A stretch of 21,024 nucleotides of DNA, from assembly GCA_905236465.1 (NCBI GenBank), contig CAJOQA010000169.1:1-21024 (forward strand), read 5' to 3'. A program made the position numbers and the translations under genes. Source of the stretch: an uncultured Treponema sp. (GTDB taxonomy: Bacteria; Spirochaetota; Spirochaetia; Treponematales; Treponemataceae). Every line of letters begins with the position of its first letter. Within the stretch, counting starts at the first letter, position 1. The notes beneath the pieces were generated by a model that did no database searches, was not told the origin of the DNA, and worked only from the letters and a program-made list of their open reading frames with translations. Of this stretch, positions 6,919-14,798 are shown in pieces.

Positions 6919-7293
6919 TTATTTCTGGAACTTAATCTTTGTATCGTAATCGGTATCAGTCCAGTTTGGGTCAATGTGCATCTCAAGGTCAGTGCTCAAG
7001 GATGCTGGCTTTGTAAATTTATATGAGCGGTTTGTATCTGCGCAAGAAAAAGACAGACTTACACCAGAAACAGAAGCGTTTGCCTTGAAATTGCTGATAT
7101 TGCTATCAGAGAAAGTATAAACAGTTTCTCCTGTGCTAGCAATAGAAAGTGTAATTGTTCCTGAAGCATTGAATGTCCAGTTAGCATCCCACTTTTCATC
7201 CTTCCAAGTTCCTTCAATTCCACCAAGATCCAATGCAAATGCACCAGCAACGCTGACAAGAGCTGCAACAGCCAAAGCTAAAACCTTTTTCAT
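6919..7293 (-). CDS. Small secreted beta-rich protein
   Basis: A 124-aa protein with a textbook signal peptide (MKKVLALAVAALVSVAGAFA, cleavage after A20), leaving about 104 mature residues that are probably periplasmic. The mature part alternates hydrophobic and polar residues as beta strands, beginning GIEGTWKDEKWDANWTF, reminiscent of lipocalin-like treponemal envelope proteins; no family is assigned. AAAGGAG lies upstream of the ATG, a strong promoter (7335-7362) drives it, and a strong terminator follows, so it looks like a well-expressed monocistronic gene. The FNASGTITLS segment resembles FNSDGSLLIS in the divergently transcribed lipoprotein. Confidence 0.85.
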   Translation of the reverse strand: MKKVLALAVAALVSVAGAFALDLGGIEGTWKDEKWDANWTFNASGTITLSIASTGETVYTFSDSNISNFKANASVSGVSLSFSCADTNRSYKFTKPASLSTDLEMHIDPNWTDTDYDTKIKFQK

Positions 7294-7334
7294 TTATTTA
7301 ACTCCTTTGGGAAAAACCCATAAAATATACCTTG

Positions 7335-7362
7335 ATTATAACACATACGAATATTTTTTCAA
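7335..7362 (-). promoter_or_regulatory. Promoter of the small secreted protein gene
   Basis: Minus strand TTGAAA (7362-7357), 16 bp, TATAAT (7340-7335), about 40 bp upstream of the ATG. The -10 is a perfect match. Confidence 0.8.
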
Positions 7363-7377
7363 GTTTGTATACTTGAA
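7359..7377. repeat. Inverted repeat between divergent promoters
   Basis: The sequence TTCAAGT, six bases, then ACTTGAA (strictly 7358-7377 including edges) forms 7-bp arms. Each arm overlaps one of the two outward-facing -35 boxes, so a dimeric regulator bound here would cover both. The symmetry could equally be a by-product of two TTGAA -35 elements facing apart. Confidence 0.5.
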
Positions 7378-7401
7378 GATTTTTATGAATAACTATATGA
7401 T
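7373..7401 (+). promoter_or_regulatory. Promoter of the lipoprotein gene
   Basis: Plus strand TTGAAG (7373-7378), 17 bp, TATGAT (7396-7401). Start site expected near 7408, giving a leader of about 27 nt to the ATG at 7435. Confidence 0.65.
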
Positions 7402-7434
7402 TTTCGCAATATAAGCATTTATATGGAGAAAAAT

Positions 7435-8406
7435 ATGAAAAGAATTCATACACTTTTTGTGGCGACCGCACTAGTACTTATGGTCTCAGCCTGTGCATCC
7501 AACAAGGTAGCAGACAAGCAATTACCAAAGTCTGTAGGAGAAAATCCTTTTGCAGGAAACAGCTACAGTGATGAAAGGACAAAATTTGACTTTAATTCAG
7601 ATGGTAGCCTTTTGATTTCTATGCAGAATCCCCAAACAAAAAAATGGGAAAGCCAGTCCCGCGCAAAGTATTCATGGAATGAAGCAGAAAAGCAGCTAAA
7701 TATGCAAATGACTTCAATTTTTGATAATGATACAGAATTAGTCGGCAGTGACATTGCCGCAACAGCAATCCTCAATGAAAGCAAGGAACAGATTGAAAGC
7801 ACATTTGAAGGAATTGAAGTTTCTGAAGCAACAAAAAAGACTTTGGAAGAGTATTATAACGAAAGCATAAAAATCAAGATTGACTCATACTTTTCAAAAA
7901 TAGAAACATATAAATACTCTTTAGGCGAAGATGGCTCTTTAACCTTAGAAGCACCGCTTGAAATTGGTCTATCATCAATGCAGCAACTCATGGGGCAAGA
8001 TTCAAGCATGAAGTACAACATAAGCATACAATCAACAGAGCTAACCATTGTATCTTCAGACACTGACGAGGGTAATCCTTCAATATATCTAGGTAACGTG
8101 ATTTACAATGACGCTGCCAAAAGTTTTGAAAGCGCACTTTACAAGCTGGAGCAGACCCTTGACGGTGAAGATGGCAAGGTTATAAGCGAAAAGTTCTCAA
8201 AAGTTGGAAAACTTAAGGCTAGTTACACAGTTTCAGAACCAGAATTGCTTCAAGACTATGCTTCGGAAAACCTCTTCCCCTATTCATTAACCTACACAAT
8301 AAACTTTACCAACCTACCAAAAGACTTATCTGATCTAAAAGGTGTAGAGATCCACACACACACTACAACAGGTTGGCAAGTATTCAACAAAGTTGAGAAT
8401 AATTGA
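7435..8406 (+). CDS. Predicted lipoprotein, unknown function
   Basis: A 323-aa protein with a lipoprotein signal peptide: MKRIHTLF, a hydrophobic core, and the lipobox VSAC with the acylated cysteine at residue 20. An upstream in-frame ATG at 7423 is rejected because GGAG (7425-7428) lies 6 nt before the ATG at 7435 and overlaps the first ATG. The mature protein is acidic, with a beta-rich N-terminal block (NPFAGNSYSDE, FNSDGSLLIS), a helical middle and more strands towards the C-terminus. No family is recognised. Its TGA lies in the -35 box of the following M16 peptidase gene. Divergent to the small secreted protein, with which it shares a short motif. Confidence 0.85.
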   Translation: MKRIHTLFVATALVLMVSACASNKVADKQLPKSVGENPFAGNSYSDERTKFDFNSDGSLLISMQNPQTKKWESQSRAKYSWNEAEKQLNMQMTSIFDNDTELVGSDIAATAILNESKEQIESTFEGIEVSEATKKTLEEYYNESIKIKIDSYFSKIETYKYSLGEDGSLTLEAPLEIGLSSMQQLMGQDSSMKYNISIQSTELTIVSSDTDEGNPSIYLGNVIYNDAAKSFESALYKLEQTLDGEDGKVISEKFSKVGKLKASYTVSEPELLQDYASENLFPYSLTYTINFTNLPKDLSDLKGVEIHTHTTTGWQVFNKVENN

Positions 8407-8431
8407 TTAAACTATGTTCATGGTATATACT
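8403..8431 (+). promoter_or_regulatory. Predicted promoter of the M16 peptidase gene, -35 overlapping lipoprotein stop codon
   Basis: TTGATT (8403-8408), 17 bp, TATACT (8426-8431). The TGA at 8404-8406 is the lipoprotein stop codon. The expected start site at about 8437-8439 coincides with the ATG at 8439. Confidence 0.6.
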
Positions 8432-8449
8432 CTGTAACATGAACATAGT
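8411..8449 (+). repeat. 12-bp perfect inverted repeat enclosing the M16 start codon
   Basis: ACTATGTTCATG (8411-8422) is the exact reverse complement of 8438-8449, with a 15-nt loop. The ATG at 8439-8441 lies at the loop side of the 3' arm. In a read-through mRNA this would pair the start codon; in an mRNA beginning near 8438 the 5' arm is missing. Confidence 0.8.
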
Positions 8450-11300
8450 AAAGAAATTATTAGTCAGCCTGCTTATTGTAAGCGGAGCCTTACTTTTTGC
8501 AGAAAAAACACCCATTGTAGGCCTTGAGCAAACAAAGCTTGACAATGGGCTTACTATTTTTACGGCAGAGGATCATTCGGTTCCCCTGGTTTATATTGAA
8601 ATTGCAGTCAGGGCTGGCGGTACCACACAAAGTCCAGAAACTGCAGGTCTCTTCCATCTATATGAGCACATGATGTTTAAGGGAAATGATTTATACCCTG
8701 ATGCGTCAAGCGTTCAAAAAGCCCTTAACGACATGGGCTGCACAAACTGGAATGGGACAACAGGAAATAACTACGTAAATTATTTTGTCACCGTCCCTGC
8801 CGACCAGCTAGAAAATGCCCTTGCCTTCTGGAACGCGGCAATAAGAAGCCCGCTGATGAATGAAGATGAGTTTGAGAACGAGAAAAAAGTTGTTCTTTCA
8901 GAAATAGAAGGCGGACTTGCTGAACCTGATACAATCTATGTTAATTATATAATAAAAAATCTCTTTCCTGATGCCCCTTATAGATTGAGTCCTGGGGGAG
9001 AAAGTTCTGTAGTAAAAAATGCAAGCATAGGGCAGATGCTTGACATGAAAAGTAAATACTATATTCCCAAAAATGCAGCCCTTTTTATTGGCGGAGATAT
9101 AAAGACTAGCGAAGCAATAAAACTTTGCAAAAAAATTTGGGGAAATTGGCAGAACAATGGAAACGAAGCGCCAGCGACGGGGGAGCAGCAAAGTCTAACT
9201 CCTTTTAGTAAAATAAAATATGCAGTAATGGCAAATGAACAGATGCCAAAAGAACTTTCCATGGTTGATATAGAGTACAGGGGGGCAGATGCAGACTTTG
9301 ATTTAAATGACTCTTACGCCTTAGACTACCTGCTTCAAATCTTAAATGACCCCGCTGGCACTTTTTCCAACCGGTTAGTTAATGAAAAAGACTTACAGAT
9401 TCCAGACTCTAGTCACCTTTCAGCTTATTATGGCACCTCCAGGGCTGATGCTCTTATTTCTTTTGAAGCCTATATGCTGAATCCGGAAGAAAATATAAGC
9501 AAGCGAGTAGCAAAGTTCAATAAAATGATTCAGGAAGATCTTCTTAAAGAAATCTTAAAAGAAGATAAAAACTTCTCTGACGAAAAAAGAAGCGATATAA
9601 CGAGAAAACTTACTGATGAAAATTTGTGGGCACGACAAACTGCGACAGGGCTTTTAAATCAGGTTCGTTTTTGGTGGGCGGTTACTGGAATTGACTATTA
9701 CTATGATTATAATCAGAAACTTTCTCAGGTGAGCCAAAAAGAAGCGGAAGCTGTTATAGAAAAATACATAAGCAACAAAGCACCGCTTGTAACTCTTGTT
9801 GTAAACCCTCAAGTTCTTGAAGAAAACAAGGATGCTCTTATAAAGGATGGCTTTGAAATTATAACTGGCAACAATGCCTTTTGGTGGCAAAATGAAAAAT
9901 ATAAGGCAGACCCCGCAAAAATCGCAGCTGAAAATGCTGTTCCAAACAAGGAAGAAATATATAAGCCAAAGAAAACTAATACGAAAAAATCAAAGATTAA
10001 AAGTAATCTTAAAGTAAAAACAGTAAAACTTAAGAACGGCATTCCCCTCTACGTAAGTAAAAATAGCAACAGCGATGTCGTAAGCCTTACAATAGCCTTA
10101 AAAGGTGGAATAAGCCACATAACAGAAGAAAATGCAGGACTTGAAGACAGCCTGTTCACCATGATGGCATCTTCATCACAAAAGTATTCATGGGCTTACA
10201 GAAAAAGCCTTGCCTTTGACACCCACTCTGCTATTTCGTCAAATTCTTCTAGAGAAGGAAGTAGCTTAACACTCTCCTGTCTTAACAAATACCTAGACAA
10301 GAGCATAGATCTTCTTGTTGATGGATTCTTAAATCCTTCCTTTGAAGAAATAGCCTACTCTACAATGATGACTTCCCTTGCGCAAAATGTGCAGGCTATG
10401 ACAAATGACCCTCAGTCCATTTTGGACTTAGAAAGTTTTAAGAGTATTTATAAAAATCATCCCTACAAAGTATCTTCTTCTGTTACTCCTGAATCTATTA
10501 AGAATATCTCAATAGAGAATATGAAAGCATTACATAAAAATATTCTTAAACTTTCAGATATTTTTATAGTTGCTACGGGAAATATAAATGAAAAGGCTTT
10601 GGTTAAGGAATTAAACAAAAGTTTGGGCTCCCTGCAAGGCAGTTCAAGCCCTGCAGACAGAAAAAAAACTGAAATTCCTTCTATAAATGTGCAGGGCCCA
10701 GCAGTAATTCTTACCCACCCCGCGGCAGCAGGAACTGGCTATGTTTACAGGTACTTTGCAAGCCCCAGTCCCACTGATTCTGACTATATTGCGGCAAAAC
10801 TTGCGGCAAATATTTACTCAACCGTTCTTTTTAACGTCGCAAGAATTCATTACGGAGTTTGTTATTCTCCCGGAAGCTTTACAGGTAGCTCTTTTGCCCC
10901 CCTTGCAGCCGAGTACCTATTCAAGATGTCAGACCCAGAAAATTTTATAAGTGCCGTAGCAGAAGCACGAGATCTTATGGCTGCTGGAAAAATTGTTGAT
11001 AAATTTAATGAAGATTCAAGCTTCCACTTCACAACAATAGAGGATGTATTGCAGGGTTGCAAGAATTCTTTTATAAACTCTTCCTACTCCTCATATACAA
11101 CCGCAAGCGGACTAGCATCTTTACTTACAAACAACCTGCTAAAATACAACGATGCTTCATATAGTCTTAAACTTACAAAGCAAATTCAAGCTGTAAGTGC
11201 AGGACAAATTTTAGATGTATTTAAGAAATACTGGGTAGACCAAGAGGGACAATGGTGGCTCATGGTCGGTCCTGAAATGGAGGAAAAAATCAAATTTTAA
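8439..11300 (+). CDS. M16 family zinc metallopeptidase, two-domain, exported
   Basis: A 953-aa peptidase of the pitrilysin/insulinase clan. The signal peptide MNIVKKLLVSLLIVSG... points to the periplasm. The zinc site is the inverted HXXEH motif HLYEH (H73, E76, H77) with the third ligand probably E155 in VVLSEIEG, 78 residues later. The second half (from about residue 535, after a Lys-rich linker near 508-530) repeats the fold; its equivalent AGLEDSLFTMM (near 566) has lost all zinc residues, as expected for the inactive partner domain. A TTG-initiated 12-aa extension back to 8403 is possible but would spoil the signal peptide. No Shine-Dalgarno is present. It follows the lipoprotein; substrate unknown. 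Confidence 0.92.
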   Translation: MNIVKKLLVSLLIVSGALLFAEKTPIVGLEQTKLDNGLTIFTAEDHSVPLVYIEIAVRAGGTTQSPETAGLFHLYEHMMFKGNDLYPDASSVQKALNDMGCTNWNGTTGNNYVNYFVTVPADQLENALAFWNAAIRSPLMNEDEFENEKKVVLSEIEGGLAEPDTIYVNYIIKNLFPDAPYRLSPGGESSVVKNASIGQMLDMKSKYYIPKNAALFIGGDIKTSEAIKLCKKIWGNWQNNGNEAPATGEQQSLTPFSKIKYAVMANEQMPKELSMVDIEYRGADADFDLNDSYALDYLLQILNDPAGTFSNRLVNEKDLQIPDSSHLSAYYGTSRADALISFEAYMLNPEENISKRVAKFNKMIQEDLLKEILKEDKNFSDEKRSDITRKLTDENLWARQTATGLLNQVRFWWAVTGIDYYYDYNQKLSQVSQKEAEAVIEKYISNKAPLVTLVVNPQVLEENKDALIKDGFEIITGNNAFWWQNEKYKADPAKIAAENAVPNKEEIYKPKKTNTKKSKIKSNLKVKTVKLKNGIPLYVSKNSNSDVVSLTIALKGGISHITEENAGLEDSLFTMMASSSQKYSWAYRKSLAFDTHSAISSNSSREGSSLTLSCLNKYLDKSIDLLVDGFLNPSFEEIAYSTMMTSLAQNVQAMTNDPQSILDLESFKSIYKNHPYKVSSSVTPESIKNISIENMKALHKNILKLSDIFIVATGNINEKALVKELNKSLGSLQGSSSPADRKKTEIPSINVQGPAVILTHPAAAGTGYVYRYFASPSPTDSDYIAAKLAANIYSTVLFNVARIHYGVCYSPGSFTGSSFAPLAAEYLFKMSDPENFISAVAEARDLMAAGKIVDKFNEDSSFHFTTIEDVLQGCKNSFINSSYSSYTTASGLASLLTNNLLKYNDASYSLKLTKQIQAVSAGQILDVFKKYWVDQEGQWWLMVGPEMEEKIKF

Positions 11301-11364
11301 AAATTTGAGCTTGCCTTAAACCTATAAAAAAAATTAATTTTTATGAATAATTTCATATTTTCAT

Positions 11365-11393
11365 TTGACATAAAGAAAAGAATATAATAGTAT
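11365..11393 (+). promoter_or_regulatory. Predicted rny promoter
   Basis: TTGACA (11365-11370), 17 bp, TAGTAT (11388-11393). The -10 lies inside a 14-bp perfect palindrome AATAGTATACTATT (11386-11399). Alternative -10 hexamers TATAAT and TATACT nearby have poor spacing (12 and 20 bp). Confidence 0.6.
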
Positions 11394-11431
11394 ACTATTG
11401 AACAATTTTAAAAAACAACGGAGTATAATGT

Positions 11432-12964
11432 ATGGCAACTATAATTTTGTGTAGCACCCTTCCGATTGCAGGAATTGTTCTTGGATGGACTATTCGCTGG
11501 ATTTATGCCAGATTTCAACTTTCCGCGTCAGAACAAAAGGCTGAGCGCGTTAGACAAGATGCCATAAAGGAAGCAGAAGCTCAAAAAAAAGAGATTCTGT
11601 TGCAAGCAAAAGAACAACTCATTCAGGACCGAAACCAGCAGGAACGGGAAAACCGCGACAGGCGCAAGGAACTTCAATCCTACGAAAATCGCGTGGCAAA
11701 AAAAGAAGAGATTGTTGACCAGAAAAGTCAAGAAATTGAAAAGAAAGAAAAAGCTTTTTCCGTACGTCTATCGGAAATTGAAAAAAGAGAAGGCTCTCTT
11801 GCGCAAAAAGAAGAGAACCTGCGGACTGAACTTGAAAGAATTTCAGGTTTAACCCGTGAAGAGGCAAAAGATTTAATTATTAAAAGTCTCGAAAACGAAG
11901 CAAAGCATGATGCCCAGGCAATGCTGAACAAAATCGATGCGGAAGCTCAGCTTGTTGCAGAAAAAAAGGCTCAGTCAGTCTTGCTTTCTGTAATTCAGCG
12001 GATTGCAACTGAGACAACAGGGGATCTTACCGTTGCAACAGTTTCCCTCCCCTCTGACGAGATGAAGGGACGGATAATCGGTAGGGAAGGAAGAAATATC
12101 CGCACTTTGGAAACCCTTACAGGCGTTGATATCATCATTGATGATACTCCTGAAGCGGTTGTAATAAGTTGCTTTGACCCTGTGCGCAAAGAAATTGCCC
12201 GTGAATCTTTGGAACGGCTTATCACTGATGGAAGAATCCATCCTGCAAGAATTGAGGAGATTATCCAAAAAGTTACCAGGGAAGTGCAGCAGAAGATTTA
12301 TGAAGAAGGTGAAAAAGTTCTTTTTGACCTTGGTATACACAATATGGGGCAAGATGGAGTAAGGGCTTTAGGAAGGCTTTACTTTAGAACAAGCTACGGA
12401 CAGAATGTCTTGACCCACTCTAAAGAAGTTGCGGAGGTTGCAAGCCTTTTAGCGGCAGAAGTTGGTGCTAACAGGGAGTTGGCAAAAAGAGCTGCCCTCT
12501 TGCACGATATTGGAAAGGGTGCCGAAAACGACAGTGATCAAAACCACGCAGAAGTTGGGGCAGAGATGGCTCGCAAGATGGGTGAAGACCCCCGCATTGT
12601 AAATGCAATTGCTGCCCACCACAACGATGTTGAACCGCAGACCATAGAAGCTGTCATTGTTCAGATAGCAGATGCAATAAGTGCAGCCCGCCCTGGCGCA
12701 AGACGTGAAACGGTAGACAACTACGTAAAACGCTTGGAAAACCTAGAAGACACTGCCAAAAAGTTTGTGGGTGTTGAGCAGGCTTATGCAATTCAGGCAG
12801 GTCGTGAATTGCGTATTCTTGTAAATAATGAAAAAATCCCTGATGATCAGGTAAAAGATTTAGCAAAGAATATTGCAAAACAGATAGAAACAGATTTGCG
12901 CTATCCTGGAAGAATCAAAATAACGATGATTAGGGAGACAAGAATCATTGAATACGCCCGTTAG
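11432..12964 (+). CDS. rny: Ribonuclease Y
   Basis: Membrane-anchored endoribonuclease that initiates mRNA decay. Domain order over 510 aa is complete: N-terminal transmembrane helix (about 2-25), a long charged coiled coil (about 30-190), a KH RNA-binding domain with GRIIGREGRN (about 212-221), and an HD phosphohydrolase domain with the catalytic LLHDIGKG (H358, D359) and a second histidine pair in AAHHND. GGAG lies 8 nt before the ATG. The gene is preceded by a 131-bp non-coding stretch carrying its promoter and appears monocistronic. Its TAG overlaps the stop codon of the convergent ASKHA gene, with no terminator between. Confidence 0.97.
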   Translation: MATIILCSTLPIAGIVLGWTIRWIYARFQLSASEQKAERVRQDAIKEAEAQKKEILLQAKEQLIQDRNQQERENRDRRKELQSYENRVAKKEEIVDQKSQEIEKKEKAFSVRLSEIEKREGSLAQKEENLRTELERISGLTREEAKDLIIKSLENEAKHDAQAMLNKIDAEAQLVAEKKAQSVLLSVIQRIATETTGDLTVATVSLPSDEMKGRIIGREGRNIRTLETLTGVDIIIDDTPEAVVISCFDPVRKEIARESLERLITDGRIHPARIEEIIQKVTREVQQKIYEEGEKVLFDLGIHNMGQDGVRALGRLYFRTSYGQNVLTHSKEVAEVASLLAAEVGANRELAKRAALLHDIGKGAENDSDQNHAEVGAEMARKMGEDPRIVNAIAAHHNDVEPQTIEAVIVQIADAISAARPGARRETVDNYVKRLENLEDTAKKFVGVEQAYAIQAGRELRILVNNEKIPDDQVKDLAKNIAKQIETDLRYPGRIKITMIRETRIIEYAR

Positions 12965-14358
12965 TTAGGGAAATTTAAGGAATTTATAAAGATTTCCTGA
13001 AAGCCGCTTAGGTCTGCAAGGTTTATACTTTGAGCCAAAGCGGCTATTTTTTTTGCTTTTAAAACGTAGGAATCATCTATTGCCATAAGAAAGGCACCTA
13101 CTAAAGCGGCATTCCCTGCGTGTATAACGTTTTTTTCAAAATTTTTAGGAATAAGTCCACAAAAAGCCGCATCATGCTCATTTAGTTTTGTCCCAAAGGC
13201 ACCAGCAAAGTAGAGGATCTTTTTTTGACTTTCCACTTCGCATAGGGGAGCAAGTTCTTTTTCCAAAACTGTGAGACCAGAAAAAACTGCAGCCTTTGCT
13301 AACTGAAAACTGCGTATGTCCTTTTGGCTTATAAAAACATCTTTAGTTATAAAAACACGGTCTTTGCTATCAAAGGCAAAAGAACCATTGCTATTTATAA
13401 TTCCTTTTTTGTAAAAAAGAGCCATGGCACTTAAAAGGCCGCTTCCACACAGTCCTTTTGCAGAAATGCCAGCAATGACAGTTGGCAAAAAAGAAGAAGA
13501 TTCCATTTCAACTTTTACAATGGCCCCGCTAGTAGCCTTCATTCCACAGTCTATTCCCTGTCCTTCAAAGGCAGGGCCGGCAGCAGCAGAAGTACATAAA
13601 ATTTTGGAAGTTTCAGGGGACCAAACTGCCATCTCGCAATTTGTTCCTACATCCGCCAAAAAGTATAAGGTGTTTTTTTCTTTTTTAGCTTCATCTAAAA
13701 AACCGCAAGCTAACATTGATGTAACAGTATCCCCTCCTACAAAAGCAGATATTACCGGAGCAAAAAAAACGGGGCAATCATCACTGATAAAAAGGGATTT
13801 TCCAAAAAGCCGTGCTAATGGCAGGGAATAGCCAAATAAAGTTTCAGGCTTAAAGGGAAATGTTGCAAGGCAGTCAATCGCTACACCGGCAAGTAAAGAC
13901 TGCATTACTGTATTTCCTGTTATTATAATTTTATTTACATTAGGTCTTCCAGCCCGTAACGAAGAGAGATAAAACTGCGCCTCCCCAAGCATTAGGGCTA
14001 TTGCTTTTTCGAGTTGATTCAATGTAACTAATCTTAATTCATTATAACCTTTAGAAGACGAAGCGTGTGATAACCTGGAAATTACATCACTTCCAAACAA
14101 GGTCTGCTGATTTAATTTTTCATAAAAAGATATTTTCTTAAGATTTTTTAAACAAATCAAATATGCTTCTATTGTAGTTGTTCCAATATCAAAGACTATA
14201 GCCAAATCATTTAAAGAATAGGTGTTATTATTTTTTTTTAAAAGCAAACTTAAATCCGGTAAGGGAATAGAATCAGAGCTGATGCGCAAAGAGGCATCTG
14301 ACAGAAATTTTCCATCGCCAGGACATAGCCCACAGTGGCGGCAAACTTTGCAAAGCAT
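12961..14358 (-). CDS. ASKHA-fold ATPase, DUF4445/RACo-like, with N-terminal Cys4 motif
   Basis: A 465-aa protein of the actin/Hsp70/sugar-kinase superfamily group that includes RACo and RamA, ATP-dependent reductive activators of corrinoid proteins. Nucleotide-site motifs: DIGTTTIEAY (57-66), GNTVMQ (148-153), FVGGDT (206-211), DVGTNCEMAV (236-245) and AAGPAFEGQGI (259-269). Instead of the usual ferredoxin domain, the N-terminus has a compact CKVCRHCGLC cluster (C3, C6, C9, C12). It starts 8 nt after the fliJ stop with AAGG as ribosome-binding site, making it the last gene of the flagellar operon. No corrinoid or methyltransferase gene is nearby. A function in corrinoid activation is a family inference only. 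Confidence 0.8.
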   Translation of the reverse strand: MLCKVCRHCGLCPGDGKFLSDASLRISSDSIPLPDLSLLLKKNNNTYSLNDLAIVFDIGTTTIEAYLICLKNLKKISFYEKLNQQTLFGSDVISRLSHASSSKGYNELRLVTLNQLEKAIALMLGEAQFYLSSLRAGRPNVNKIIITGNTVMQSLLAGVAIDCLATFPFKPETLFGYSLPLARLFGKSLFISDDCPVFFAPVISAFVGGDTVTSMLACGFLDEAKKEKNTLYFLADVGTNCEMAVWSPETSKILCTSAAAGPAFEGQGIDCGMKATSGAIVKVEMESSSFLPTVIAGISAKGLCGSGLLSAMALFYKKGIINSNGSFAFDSKDRVFITKDVFISQKDIRSFQLAKAAVFSGLTVLEKELAPLCEVESQKKILYFAGAFGTKLNEHDAAFCGLIPKNFEKNVIHAGNAALVGAFLMAIDDSYVLKAKKIAALAQSINLADLSGFQEIFINSLNFPN

Positions 14359-14366
14359 AAATACCT

Positions 14367-14798
14367 TTATTCTTTGGAAAATGACTGAAAGGCTACAACT
14401 TCTTCTAAAGAAAGTTCCTCTTCTTTTTCAACCTCTTTTTTCCATTGAGCATATCGCTTTTTTTTCAATTCTTCTAAAACCTTTACTTTTTTCATACACT
14501 CCCTGACAACTTCACGCTTGGGTTGGGCTTGCATTTCAAGAGTAACGATTTCTTGTAAAAGCCTTTCTTTAGTTTGCTCTAAAAGCTTAAAGTATGCATC
14601 TGTTGCAAAATAATCAGAGACATTGGAACTTGCATCAGTCCTACGAGTGACTAAAACTTTTTTCTCTGCAAGTTCTTTCAGTTGTAAGTTTCTCTGATTA
14701 ATTTGAGCGATAATTTTTCCTAAATCAGCCTGAGCTTGGTCAAGCTGAAAATTGCGTAAGTCTAAAACTTTTTGCATGGAAAAAGTAAATCTTTTCAT
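14367..14798 (-). CDS. fliJ: Flagellar export chaperone/stalk protein FliJ
   Basis: A 143-aa, almost entirely coiled-coil protein; FliJ forms the central stalk of the FliI ATPase ring and escorts export substrates. Identification rests on the N-terminal pattern MKRFTFSMQKVLDLRNFQLD, the helical hairpin character, the length, and its position after fliI. Its ATG overlaps the fliI TGA (ATGA), so translation is coupled. The C-terminus is rich in Glu and Lys (EKEEELSLEEV). Confidence 0.9.
   Translation of the reverse strand: MKRFTFSMQKVLDLRNFQLDQAQADLGKIIAQINQRNLQLKELAEKKVLVTRRTDASSNVSDYFATDAYFKLLEQTKERLLQEIVTLEMQAQPKREVVRECMKKVKVLEELKKKRYAQWKKEVEKEEELSLEEVVAFQSFSKE

Noticed and set aside
8403..8438. 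TTG-initiated 12-aa extension of the M16 peptidase
   Set aside because: It would put an unrelated peptide before a well-formed signal peptide and is not preceded by a good ribosome-binding site.
11320..11345. A- and T-rich symmetric stretch after the M16 gene as a terminator
   Set aside because: Only A:T pairs and no GC-rich stem; not a credible intrinsic terminator.
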